This document shows positions 39,039 through 47,394 of a DNA stretch of 64,000 nucleotides, one piece after another. The DNA lies in NCBI RefSeq assembly GCF_000344615.1, contig NZ_KB467824.1:3605513-3669512 (forward strand), given 5' to 3'. The position numbers and the translations under genes were made by a program. Under the pieces are notes generated by a model, which saw only the letters and a list, made by a program, of their open reading frames with translations, was not told the DNA's origin and searched no databases. Every line of letters begins with the position of its first letter. Position 1 is the first letter of the stretch. This stretch comes from Janthinobacterium sp. CG3. GTDB lineage: Bacteria > Pseudomonadota > Gammaproteobacteria > Burkholderiales > Burkholderiaceae_D.

Positions 39039-41000
39039 CTACACCTTCATCGGCAGAATCACCATCTGCAAACCCTCCAGATGCAGGCGCCGCTGCACCG
39101 CCAGCGCGGCCTGGTTGTGCAGCAGGCGCGTGAACCAGTTGTCGGTGGCGAAAATGAGCTTGCTGGTGAAGAAGATCGCGTTCGGGAAGTCCTCGCTGAT
39201 GTCCTCGCACAGCCGCGTCACCTCGTCGACGGCGTCGGTGCCGAAGCCGATGTAGGAGGCCGACGCCATGCCGTGGCTGTGGCAAAAATCGACGAAGAAT
39301 TCGAGCGTCTTGGCCGCCTCGCTGCGCATCTGCTCGAGCGCGCCCTCGCCGCCGTAGGCGTGCGAATCGACCGTCCTGGCGTTGACGAAGATGAAGTTCT
39401 TGAAATGGCCGGGGAACATGCGCTGCACCCACAACAGCGCGTGCAGACCGCCGCCGCGCGAGGTGCCGACGATGAACACGGCGGTCTGGTGGTCCGGGTC
39501 CGGCTCGATCGGCTCGACGCCCGGCCCGAACGGCTGGGCGGCGAAAACCTCGTCGACCGAATGGATGGCGCGCTTGGTCTGGCCGTAGTGCTTGCGAATG
39601 ACAATGCACAGCGCGGCGATGGCGGCGATGATGACGGCGGTAGCCCAGCCGCCCTCGGCGAAGCGCTCGAACACCAGGATCACCAGGATGCCGGCGCAGA
39701 TGACGAAGCCAACCAGCGACAGCAGCAGGCGGCGCAGCCAGTGCGTGCCCTCCTTGCGGTTGCGCATCCAATACAGGCACAGGCCGAACAGCGAGATGGC
39801 GAAGGTCAGGAACACCGAAATCGAATACAGCACCACCAGCAGCGTCACGCTGCCGGCGGTCCAGAACAGGATCGCCAGCGCGGCCAGGCCCATCACCAGG
39901 ATGCCGTTCTGCGTCACCAGCCGGGTCGACAGGTAGCGGAACTTGTGCGGCACCCACGAATCGGCCGCCATGTTCGACAGCACCGACGGGCCGCCCAGGA
40001 AGCCGGTGTTGGCGGCCACGAACAGCAGGCCGGCCTCGAACGCCAGCACGATCACCAGCAGCACCTGGTTCACCAGCGGCCCGCCCAGGTCCATGCTGGC
40101 GATGATGCTCTTGAAGGTCGAGGCGTTGAGCGTCTCGCCCGGCGTCGGTTTGGCGTCCCACAGCAGGTACAGCAAGATAATGCCGCCGGCCGTGAACGCC
40201 AGCGACAGCGCCATGTACAGCATCGTCACCTTGCCGGTGCGCACGCGCGGCTCGGCCAGCAGGTTGACGTTGTTCGACACCGCCTCCAGGCCGGTATAGG
40301 TGCCGCCGCCCTGGGAATAGGCCAGCAGCAGCATGCCGGCCACGCCGGTCCAGCCGATGCTGCTGGCCAGCTCGGTGGTTTCAACCAGGGTGTTGGGAAT
40401 CAGCTCGGGCAGGTGCGAGGCGTGCGCGACGATGCCGTAGACGATCAGGATCAGGTGGGTGGCGACGAAACCGAGGAAAATCGGCAGCAGGATCTGGATC
40501 GCCTCCTTCAGGCCGCGCAGGTTCATCACGATCAGCAAGCCGATGAAGAACACCTCGGCCCACAGCTTGTAGGGCTGGAAGCCGAGCGGCAGGAAGGAGG
40601 CCAGCGCGTCGACCCCGGAGGCGATCGAGATGGCGATCGTCAGCACGTAGTCGAGCACCAGCGCGCAGCCGGAGATCAGGCCCATGTAGGGGCCGACCAG
40701 CTTGGTGGCGACGCGGTAGCCGCCGCCGCCGGTGGGGAACAGCTCGATCACCTGGTTGTAGGCCAGCGCGATGATGAAGACGGTGACGGCGGTGGCGATG
40801 GCCATGTACAGGCCGAGGTGGGCGTGACCGCCCAGCGCCTTGAAGGTTTCCTCGGGGCCGTAGGCGGACGAGGACAGGCCGTCGGCGCCCAGGCCGACCC
40901 AGGCCAGGAAGGCAACCAGCGCCATCGAGTGGCGGGTTTCCACCTTCATCGGATCAAGCGCCTTGCCGAGAATGATTTCGCGGATTTTCTTGTTTTTCAT
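39039..41000 (-). CDS. APC-superfamily transporter with C-terminal cytoplasmic domain, KimA-like
   Basis: A 653-residue protein. Twelve helices begin with the diagnostic GADGLSSSAYGPEETFKALG, then NQVIELFPTGGGGYRVATKL and the helix-6 region SQGGGTYTGLEAVSNNVN. A soluble C-terminal domain of about 190 residues follows (TAVFIVGTSRGGGLHALLWV), related to universal-stress folds. This layout matches the KimA/KupB group of proton-coupled potassium importers; amino-acid transport is an alternative. The start at 41000 is preferred over upstream codons, which are Arg-rich. The upstream region is shared with the tRNA promoter. Confidence 0.85.
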   Translation of the reverse strand: MKNKKIREIILGKALDPMKVETRHSMALVAFLAWVGLGADGLSSSAYGPEETFKALGGHAHLGLYMAIATAVTVFIIALAYNQVIELFPTGGGGYRVATKLVGPYMGLISGCALVLDYVLTIAISIASGVDALASFLPLGFQPYKLWAEVFFIGLLIVMNLRGLKEAIQILLPIFLGFVATHLILIVYGIVAHASHLPELIPNTLVETTELASSIGWTGVAGMLLLAYSQGGGTYTGLEAVSNNVNLLAEPRVRTGKVTMLYMALSLAFTAGGIILLYLLWDAKPTPGETLNASTFKSIIASMDLGGPLVNQVLLVIVLAFEAGLLFVAANTGFLGGPSVLSNMAADSWVPHKFRYLSTRLVTQNGILVMGLAALAILFWTAGSVTLLVVLYSISVFLTFAISLFGLCLYWMRNRKEGTHWLRRLLLSLVGFVICAGILVILVFERFAEGGWATAVIIAAIAALCIVIRKHYGQTKRAIHSVDEVFAAQPFGPGVEPIEPDPDHQTAVFIVGTSRGGGLHALLWVQRMFPGHFKNFIFVNARTVDSHAYGGEGALEQMRSEAAKTLEFFVDFCHSHGMASASYIGFGTDAVDEVTRLCEDISEDFPNAIFFTSKLIFATDNWFTRLLHNQAALAVQRRLHLEGLQMVILPMKV

Positions 41001-41107
41001 GCGTCTGGGCGACCGGCAAAACCGGCGCAATGCTTAAGGTAGCCGAGATGATACGCCGATTCCCCGCGCATGGAATACTTGTTAAAGTATACAAATTTTG
41101 CGAAAAC

Positions 41108-41136
41108 TTGCCGAATTACCGTAAATCAGTGATAAT
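41108..41136 (+). promoter_or_regulatory. tRNA-Leu promoter
   Basis: TTGCCG (41108-41113), 17 bp, GATAAT (41131-41136); the start would lie about 6 bp before the tRNA 5' end. Confidence 0.75.
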
Positions 41137-41148
41137 GCGTCTCGCGTT

Positions 41149-41235
41149 GCCGGGATGGCGGAATAGGTAGACGCACGGGACTCAAAATCCCGCGCTGGAA
41201 ACAGCGTGCCGGTTCGATTCCGGCTCCCGGCACCA
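41149..41235 (+). tRNA. tRNA-Leu (anticodon CAA)
   Basis: An 87-nt class II tRNA. The acceptor stem GCCGGGA pairs with TCCCGGC, then A and a genomically encoded CCA. The anticodon loop CTCAAAA sits on a CGGGA/TCCCG stem, giving CAA (Leu, codon UUG). A long variable arm (CGCTGGAAACAGCG) and the TTCGATTC T-loop are present. Confidence 0.97.
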
Positions 41236-41256
41236 CCAGACAAATCGAGAAGTACC

Positions 41257-41302
41257 GAAAAGCCATTAAATCCGATGTAATCAAGGGTTTAGTGGCTTTT
41301 TT
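41257..41302 (+). terminator. terminator after tRNA-Leu
   Basis: AAAAGCCATTAAATCC pairs with GGGTTTAGTGGCTTTT with few mismatches and ends in a T-run (to 41302). Confidence 0.85.
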
Positions 41303-41399
41303 CTCGCCTGTACATTTCATCATCCCCGGTACGCGGGAATCACAGACCATCTTACCCAACGCTTCCACCTCCCCGCCCGTCTGTTTTTGTAGCCGTAGC

Positions 41400-42308
41400 T
41401 CAGCCGGGCGTGGGCGGCGATAGTCGTTGCCTCAGGTCGTCAAGCAACCAGCGTCCCGCCCGCCCGAGTGCACGGCTGCGCTTGTGGGCCGCATAGATCG
41501 CCAGCCCTTCCTTGGGGCTTGAGTCCGCGTCGATCTGAAGCAACGTTAAGTCCCCCTTCGCAATCAAGCCGGCGACAAGATGTTCGGGCATACGGCACCA
41601 GCCGAAACCGGCGATGAGAAAGTCCAGGCGCCGGCCAAGGTCGACGAAGCGCCACAGTCTCGAACTCGACAGTCCGTAATTAGCGCCAGCGGGATCAACA
41701 GGGTCGGACAGTACCAGCTGAACGTGCCCTTCCAAATCGTCCGGCGCCACCGGACGCTCCAGCAAGGCGAGTGGATGTCCGGGCGCCACGACCGGCAGCA
41801 TACGCACGCGTAGCAGCGGATAGGCGGTGACGTCGTCGGGAACGGCTGGAAGTAGCAGGCAGATGCCGATTGCCACCGAATCGCTGCGCAGGCGCCTCAG
41901 CGAACCGCCTAGCCCTTCGGTTGAAAAACTGACAGGCAGGCTGGGGAATGTTTCGCTCAGGGCGGACAAACTATCGATCAAGGGCGCCGTGGGAACCAAG
42001 GGGTCGATTGCAATGACGAGTTCCGGCTCCAAGCCGGAACGGGTACCCGTGGCCACCGCCTCGAAGCGGGCAGCGCTGGCAAGAACCAAGCGCGCTTGCT
42101 CAACAAGAACCCGTCCAGTCTCTGTCAAAGTCGGCCGATGGCCGCTTCGGTCAAACAGCAGGACACCCTGTGTTGCCTCAAGTATCGCGACCGCCTGGCT
42201 AATAGCCGACTGTACCCGATGCAGGCGGCGGCCGGCGGCGGAGAAGCTGCCGACATCGGCGATCGTCACCAGGACACGCAACTGGTCCAGTGTAAGGCTT
42301 CCAATCAC
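41400..42308 (-). CDS. LysR-family regulator divergent from azoR
   Basis: A 302-residue LysR regulator. The HTH is at about residues 5-65 (LDQLRVLVTIADVGSFSAAG and RRLHRVQSAISQAVAILEAT); the effector domain covers 90-295. A GTG at 42308 with GGAG 6 bp upstream gives the usual LTTR length; a longer ATG start at 42416 would add 36 unlikely residues. It is divergent from azoR with about 150 bp between, the typical layout for a LysR controlling its neighbour. GC content is clearly lower than in the rest of the window. Confidence 0.9.
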   Translation of the reverse strand: MIGSLTLDQLRVLVTIADVGSFSAAGRRLHRVQSAISQAVAILEATQGVLLFDRSGHRPTLTETGRVLVEQARLVLASAARFEAVATGTRSGLEPELVIAIDPLVPTAPLIDSLSALSETFPSLPVSFSTEGLGGSLRRLRSDSVAIGICLLLPAVPDDVTAYPLLRVRMLPVVAPGHPLALLERPVAPDDLEGHVQLVLSDPVDPAGANYGLSSSRLWRFVDLGRRLDFLIAGFGWCRMPEHLVAGLIAKGDLTLLQIDADSSPKEGLAIYAAHKRSRALGRAGRWLLDDLRQRLSPPTPG

Positions 42309-42457
42309 GGCATGCTCCGCATTCAATGTACATCGATAAAAGTGATGGATCGTATCATATTTTAATCGCTGCCAAACATGGAGCTTCCCCGATATATTGG
42401 TGCCATGCAATCCCATTGTGCCTTTATCTGTAGTGTTCTTTCGGAAGGAAATTTTTC

Positions 42458-43075
42458 ATGACTAAACTTTTGGTAATTGAAACCAGCCCGCGGGGCGACC
42501 ACTCGATCTCCCGCAATATGACTCGTCGTTTCGTCGCGGATTGGCAGGCCAGCCACGTCGATGGCGAAGTCGTCGAACGCGACTTACTGAACACTGACTT
42601 GCCCTTCGTCACCGCAGCTTGGCTCGATGCCTATTTCACACCTGTGGATCGGCATTCGTCCGACATGAAAGACCAGTTGCGATTGTCGGACCAGCTCGTT
42701 GCGGAATTGCTCGCCGCCGACCACCTCGTCATTGCAACACCGGTCTACAACTACAACGTTCCCGCCGTACTCAAGGCGTGGGTCGACCACATTGTTCGAA
42801 AGGGATTAACGCTCGGCTTCGATGGACGCGGACTCTTAATCAATAAGAAGGCGACAGTATTAATAGCATCGGGAGGCGTGTATACCGAAGGCTCGCCAAT
42901 CCGCGACCGCGACATCGCCAGCCAATATCTACGCCTCATCCTTGGTGTGATCGGCATTGTTGACGTGACGTTCATTGCAGGCGGCGGAGCCAAAACTGTT
43001 GATTTAGGCGAGGAAACCATGGCAGGCTTCGTGGCGAAGTTGGCTCCCGCCCTCGGACAAGCTGCGGCGAAGTAA
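42458..43075 (+). CDS. azoR: FMN-dependent NADH-azoreductase
   Basis: A 205-residue flavodoxin-fold quinone/azo reductase. The FMN phosphate loop [12 protein letters not shown] lies near residues 10-20, and the FMN-ring loop [20 protein letters not shown] near 95. [12 protein letters not shown] follows. It reduces quinones and azo dyes by two electrons using NADH, often in thiol or quinone stress. AAGGAAA precedes the ATG. The divergent LysR probably induces it. Codon use is more AT-rich than that of neighbours, suggesting transfer. Confidence 0.93.
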   Translation: MTKLLVIETSPRGDHSISRNMTRRFVADWQASHVDGEVVERDLLNTDLPFVTAAWLDAYFTPVDRHSSDMKDQLRLSDQLVAELLAADHLVIATPVYNYNVPAVLKAWVDHIVRKGLTLGFDGRGLLINKKATVLIASGGVYTEGSPIRDRDIASQYLRLILGVIGIVDVTFIAGGGAKTVDLGEETMAGFVAKLAPALGQAAAK

Positions 43076-43101
43076 ACGCCAGGCGATAAAAAGCCGGCGC
43101 G

Positions 43102-43392
43102 TCAGCGCCGGCGCGGCTTGGCCGCGGCGCCCGGCGCCATGCCCATCGGCCGCAGCAGCTTTTCGGCGGTCGCCAGCGTCGGACTGGACTCTTCGCGCTC
43201 GATATCCTGCAAGGTCCGCGCCGACACGCCGCACAACTGCGCGTACTCCGCGATGGTGAAGCGCAGGGCCGTGCGGATCTTCCTGATCACCGCCGGAATC
43301 GGCAGGCTGGGATCGCTGGCGAGTTCGTCGGCCAATGCGCGGCGCGCCTGCAGCTCCTCGCTCGGCGAAAGCGGCTTGAAGCGTTTGTCCAT
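43102..43392 (-). CDS. XRE/HipB-like HTH protein (putative antitoxin)
   Basis: A 96-residue protein with an XRE helix-turn-helix at about residues 38-85 (ALRFTIAEYAQLCGVSARTL, QDIEREESSPTLATAEKLLR) and a basic tail. It begins immediately after the hipA-like stop codon with no gap. By analogy with HipB it may repress the pair and neutralise the kinase, but here it is the downstream gene. Conserved contacts with HipA cannot be judged. Confidence 0.8.
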   Translation of the reverse strand: MDKRFKPLSPSEELQARRALADELASDPSLPIPAVIRKIRTALRFTIAEYAQLCGVSARTLQDIEREESSPTLATAEKLLRPMGMAPGAAAKPRRR

Positions 43393-44691
43393 CTAGATTT
43401 TCTCCAACTGCGACAGAACATTTTCAAGCGTCTTGTCCAACGGCCTTAGAAACTGTTCCTCTATCCCCAGCGCGCGCGCATCGGCAAAGAGCGTTGCCAG
43501 CGGCGCGGCGATCATCCGCACGCTGGCGGCCACGGCGGCGCGGTCCACCTGTGCCGCCGCGCAGGCCTGGTCGATGGCGCTGGCCCACACGGGCGAGCCG
43601 CCATCATCGGCTTGCCATCGAATCCGCCTGGCTATGCCATCGGGGTGCAACCACATCGGGGCAAAATCAAACAGCGGCGTCAGGGACACCTTGCCGTCGT
43701 GCCTGCGCCGGATGGCGGTGTTGCGGGCATGGTTGTCCTTGTTGCCCAGCGCGATGTTGGCGATGTCGCGTTTGAGATACTCGATCACCTCGCGCATCGG
43801 ATCGGTCGCCGCTTCACCGAGTAGCCGGCACACCTCGTTGTGCGAAGGGGCCGCGCCGAATCCGCCGATGCCGCACAGCGAAGCGACGCTTTCCTGGGCG
43901 TAACGCATCACGCGCCCGCCCGCCACCTCCCGATCGAAGCGCGGGATGAACAAGGCGCGTTCGCGCAAGGCAAGGTCGGCATAGACATTCAGTCCCAACC
44001 CTTTCGCCAGACGCATGTACGGCGCCTCCAGACGCAGGATGTTGGCCAATGACTGGTCCGTACCTCGGCCAAACTTCACGATGAAGTGTTCTTGCGCCTG
44101 CTCGTCCGGGAGCGTGTGGTCGAGGTAGAGCAGACCGTCGCGCGCCCGTGTGAGGAGGATTTTTGGCCACTCGCCTTGAACGCCAGATGATCCCGCCAGG
44201 AATAAACCTTGTTGCGCCAGGTACTCGTTGAAATCGCCGGCCCTGGATGCCACCTCGCCCACGGTGAATCCACGGGGCGCGCCGCCACTGCGCGCGGCGA
44301 CCCACTCGTGCGCCTCCTTGACCCTGACGTTGCCGATAGGGTTGCCGGCACCCGCGCACAGCAGCGACCAATCCGCGGCTGGCCCGACAGCCTCGCCTCT
44401 CCCCAGTTGCTTTAAGAGTTCAGCTCGCCCATAGCCTTGGGGCAGTAAGTCGATCAGGAAAGGCGGCCAAGTCTCGGCAGGATAGGTGCTCAAATCGACC
44501 GGGAGGTTCACCGACAGCGCCGCAGCGTCGGTTCTGCCCCAATACGCCATCGCGTGCTTGGGCAGGTAGATCAGATACGTGGCGGCATCCACCCCGCGCG
44601 CAGGGTCGCCGACCATGTCGAGCGCCGCGGCGTCGCGCCAGGCATCGTCGGTGAAGATCTGGAGTGTGCAGGTGGTGGCATCCATATACAC
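43393..44691 (-). CDS. HipA-family serine/threonine kinase (toxin-like)
   Basis: A 432-residue HipA-fold kinase. It has the N-terminal domain, the P-loop-like HFIVKFGRGTDQS, the catalytic loop IALGNKDNHARNTAIRR (Asp as catalytic base, Asn as magnesium ligand) and LFDFAPM (DFG-like) near residue 345. E. coli HipA phosphorylates glutamyl-tRNA synthetase and causes persistence; targets of this member are unknown. It lies upstream of the HTH gene, the reverse of the classic hipBA order. Confidence 0.85.
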   Translation of the reverse strand: MYMDATTCTLQIFTDDAWRDAAALDMVGDPARGVDAATYLIYLPKHAMAYWGRTDAAALSVNLPVDLSTYPAETWPPFLIDLLPQGYGRAELLKQLGRGEAVGPAADWSLLCAGAGNPIGNVRVKEAHEWVAARSGGAPRGFTVGEVASRAGDFNEYLAQQGLFLAGSSGVQGEWPKILLTRARDGLLYLDHTLPDEQAQEHFIVKFGRGTDQSLANILRLEAPYMRLAKGLGLNVYADLALRERALFIPRFDREVAGGRVMRYAQESVASLCGIGGFGAAPSHNEVCRLLGEAATDPMREVIEYLKRDIANIALGNKDNHARNTAIRRRHDGKVSLTPLFDFAPMWLHPDGIARRIRWQADDGGSPVWASAIDQACAAAQVDRAAVAASVRMIAAPLATLFADARALGIEEQFLRPLDKTLENVLSQLEKI

Positions 44692-44904
44692 AGGATACTA
44701 GCATTAATATCGGCTCATACCCGAATACTCATGATAGAAGAGTGCTTAAGTGCGGCCAACTGAGGGCGGCAATCATGCGATACATGACAAATTATCTGAT
44801 TAATAATTCGTGCCCTCCACAGCCTGCATTAAACTCTACGACTATAGCCGACCCAGCATGCGTTTTGCGCGCTCCCCCACAACTTAAAATCAGGCACTCA
44901 ATAC

Positions 44905-45810
44905 ATGCAGCAATCTCCCATTTATCATGTGCGCTCCGGGCGCGTCGGCCCGCTGGCTCCCTTGTACGTCCTCTTCGCCGGCGGAGCGGGCGTTGCCGCG
45001 TCGGCCGCGCTGTACGCCGTGGTCATCCATTACAACCCCTTCATCTATTTTTCGTTTCTGGCGACGCTGATCTTCGGCGCGCTGATCGGCATAGCCGCCA
45101 GTTCCGCCGCGCAGGCCGGGAAGTCGCGCTCGCTGCCCTTCAACCTGCTCGCAACGCTGGTGCTGGTGGCCTTCGGGCTGTGGGCGTCGTGGCTGCTCTG
45201 GATCGCCTTGACGCTGGATCGCGGCGGCGCGACCGCCAGCCAGCTGGCGCTGGCCGATGTCGCGCAATGGCAGGCCTTTTTCGACTGGCTGGCGGAGCAC
45301 TACCGCACGTCCATCAGCCGTCACATGGGCGCGGGCACGCCGTCCGAGCCGGCGTCGGCGAACCAGATGCTCTGGCAATGGGGCCTGGAAGCCGCGCTGG
45401 TCGCGCTGGCGGCGCTGTTTAGCGCCTGGGTCGGCACCGGCACGCGCGTGTATTCGGAACGCTGCGGCGGATGGGCCGAGCAGGCGCTGAAACTCGAAGT
45501 GGATGGCCACGACACGGCCCCGGCAGCGTTGCGCGCGGCATTCGAACGCGGCGACTTCACGCAACTGGAGCAGCTCCTTGCCGTCGATGCCGGCGCGCCG
45601 CGCGAAACGGAGCGCTGGAAGAGCTTCGAGCTTGAACTGATTGCCGAAACGGCCGACCCGACCCTGCGCGTGCTGAACCTGGACGCCCTCGACAACCATC
45701 TCGATGCGAAGGGCAAGCTCAAGCAAAGCCGGCAGACCGTGGTTGAGCGACTGCTGCTGCCACCCGCGGTCTACGACGCGCTGATGCGGCGCCTGCGCCC
45801 GTCCACCTGA
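44905..45810 (+). CDS. hypothetical membrane protein with cytoplasmic C-terminal domain
   Basis: A 301-residue protein with three N-terminal helices (about 18-45, 48-68 and 80-103), an extracytoplasmic segment, a fourth helix at about 152-175 and a soluble C-terminal region of about 120 residues (AERGDFTQLEQLL-type helices). No family is recognised. There is no good ribosome site at the ATG; the upstream 200 bp is noncoding. It lies between the hipA-like gene and a membrane GGDEF gene, both on the opposite strand. Confidence 0.65.
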   Translation: MQQSPIYHVRSGRVGPLAPLYVLFAGGAGVAASAALYAVVIHYNPFIYFSFLATLIFGALIGIAASSAAQAGKSRSLPFNLLATLVLVAFGLWASWLLWIALTLDRGGATASQLALADVAQWQAFFDWLAEHYRTSISRHMGAGTPSEPASANQMLWQWGLEAALVALAALFSAWVGTGTRVYSERCGGWAEQALKLEVDGHDTAPAALRAAFERGDFTQLEQLLAVDAGAPRETERWKSFELELIAETADPTLRVLNLDALDNHLDAKGKLKQSRQTVVERLLLPPAVYDALMRRLRPST

Positions 45811-45830
45811 ACGGAACCGACGCGGCTGCC

Positions 45831-47012
45831 TCAGGACGCGCTAGCTGGCTCCAGCTCTCGCCCCTGGGCGTCGAGCGTGCGCGCGCGGCCCAGCGCCTTC
45901 GCGCCGTACAGCGCGACGTCGGCGCGCCGCAGCATCGCCTCCAGCGTGTCGCCAGCGCCCACGCGCGTGGCGACGCCGGCGCTGTAACTCAGTTGGTGGC
46001 CCAGCTGGTCCTGCGCCGACGCGGCCAGCAGCGCGCGCAGGCGCTGGTCGAAGGACTGCGTGGCGGCGTGGTCGGCGCGGTTCATCAGCACGCAGAATTC
46101 CTCGCCGCCGTAGCGGCAGAGCACGTCGCCGGTGCGGCTGAGGGTTTGCAGCGCGACGGCGAAAAAGCGCAAGGCGCGGTCGCCGGCCTCGTGGCCGTGG
46201 CTGTCGTTGATCTGCTTGAAGTAATCGAGGTCGAGCATCAGCAGCACCAGCGGCTGGTCGTAGCGCACGCTGATGGCCAGGTCGAGCTTGGCCTGCACCA
46301 GCCAGGCGCGCCGGTTGAAGACGCCCGTCAGGCCGTCGAGCGTGGCCAGCAGTTGCAACCCGCGCGCCGCCTCGTCGCGGTGCGCCAGCAGGATGCCCGC
46401 CAGCGACAGCATGGAGGTGACGTTGGCCACCAGCCCGAAGGCGATGTTGACCGGGTGCAGGGTCAGGAAGGTCGGAAACTGGTCGGTAAAGAAGGCGCCC
46501 AGCACGCCGCGCCAGGCCGTCACGATGGTCTGCGCCAGCAGGGCGACGACCAGCAGCCAGCGCCAGCGGCCCACCGGCACCCGCGGCTTGCGCCACAGCG
46601 TCGCCGCCACCATCGCCATTTGCAGCGCCAGCAGGCCGTTGGCCCAGCCGACCCGGAACGCGTAGCTGGAAAAGCCGATGCCGTAGCCGAGCGTGAGCAG
46701 CACGGCGATGGCCGCCGGCGCCCGCGACGACGTGGTGCGCCCGCACCACAGGTCGAACGCGACGGCGTTCAGCGCCATGCCGCCGGCGATGCCGGCCATC
46801 GCCAGCGTCGACAGCGCGCGGTCGGCCCAGGAGCCGGCGTCGGTCAGCCCGGAACCCAGCAGTAGCGCCCAGCCGACCGCGCCGGCGAAGATGCCGGCCT
46901 GGGCCCGGCGCGCCGCCGTGTTGACCTCGCCCATCACCGACGGCAGGGCGACGGACATGACCAGCATGTTGAGCGTCAGGGCGAATAGCAGGGAGGCGAT
47001 GTCGGTCGGCAT
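45831..47012 (-). CDS. membrane diguanylate cyclase (GGDEF)
   Basis: A 393-residue membrane-bound c-di-GMP synthase. The N-terminal 220 residues hold six to seven helices (a MASE-like sensor), and the C-terminal GGDEF domain has DGLTGVFNRRAW, DLDYFKQINDSHGH and an intact GGEEF in CRYGGEEFCVL. No separate I-site is evident. The start at 47012 gives a protein that begins at the first helix. A 9-bp inverted repeat lies about 80 bp upstream. Confidence 0.92.
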   Translation of the reverse strand: MPTDIASLLFALTLNMLVMSVALPSVMGEVNTAARRAQAGIFAGAVGWALLLGSGLTDAGSWADRALSTLAMAGIAGGMALNAVAFDLWCGRTTSSRAPAAIAVLLTLGYGIGFSSYAFRVGWANGLLALQMAMVAATLWRKPRVPVGRWRWLLVVALLAQTIVTAWRGVLGAFFTDQFPTFLTLHPVNIAFGLVANVTSMLSLAGILLAHRDEAARGLQLLATLDGLTGVFNRRAWLVQAKLDLAISVRYDQPLVLLMLDLDYFKQINDSHGHEAGDRALRFFAVALQTLSRTGDVLCRYGGEEFCVLMNRADHAATQSFDQRLRALLAASAQDQLGHQLSYSAGVATRVGAGDTLEAMLRRADVALYGAKALGRARTLDAQGRELEPASAS

Positions 47013-47363
47013 GGGGGCGAATGGGGCGGGCTTGGGCGGCCGTCTTGCGGGCGCGTTTCGGACGGGCAGCGGGAGCGTTGTCTGCTACTGGCATGGGCCT
47101 CGGCCATGCCAGGTTCGACACCAGAACGGGAGTATAACGCAAGCGTAACGCGGCATTGACGTTTTGCCCGGGAGAATTTTACGTTGGATGTATGCCATGG
47201 ATGTTGTTGCTGTGCCCATGCTCCCGGCGGCCGGAGCGAGCGCGTGGCAGGTCGGATGAGCGACGGCGTAAGCCTGCTCATCGCCGGCCGCCGGACAGGC
47301 AAAAAACGCCGCCGTGCACGGACCGAAACGGATCACACCGGCGACGCGAATCGGCGTACCATA
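47013..47363. other. divergent intergenic region, GGDEF gene / radical-SAM gene
   Basis: It contains a 9-bp inverted repeat CTGGCATGG / CCATGCCAG (47088-47096, 47104-47112) on the GGDEF side, and AT-rich bases near 47340-47394 on the repair-operon side. No gene with a ribosome site is apparent. Confidence 0.4.
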
Positions 47364-47379
47364 CTGTATATTTATACAG
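47364..47379 (+). promoter_or_regulatory. perfect LexA box (SOS operator)
   Basis: CTGTATATTTATACAG matches the proteobacterial SOS consensus CTGT-N8-ACAG exactly, with an AT-rich, fully palindromic-style core. It lies 16-31 bp before the ATG at 47395, so bound LexA would block the promoter or start region of the radical-SAM/UdgX operon. Confidence 0.9.
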
Positions 47380-47394
47380 TAATTAATTATTCCC

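Noticed and set aside
41149..41235. Attachment site at the tRNA-Leu 3' end
   Set aside because: No second copy of the tRNA 3' sequence found nearby and no integrase gene in the window.
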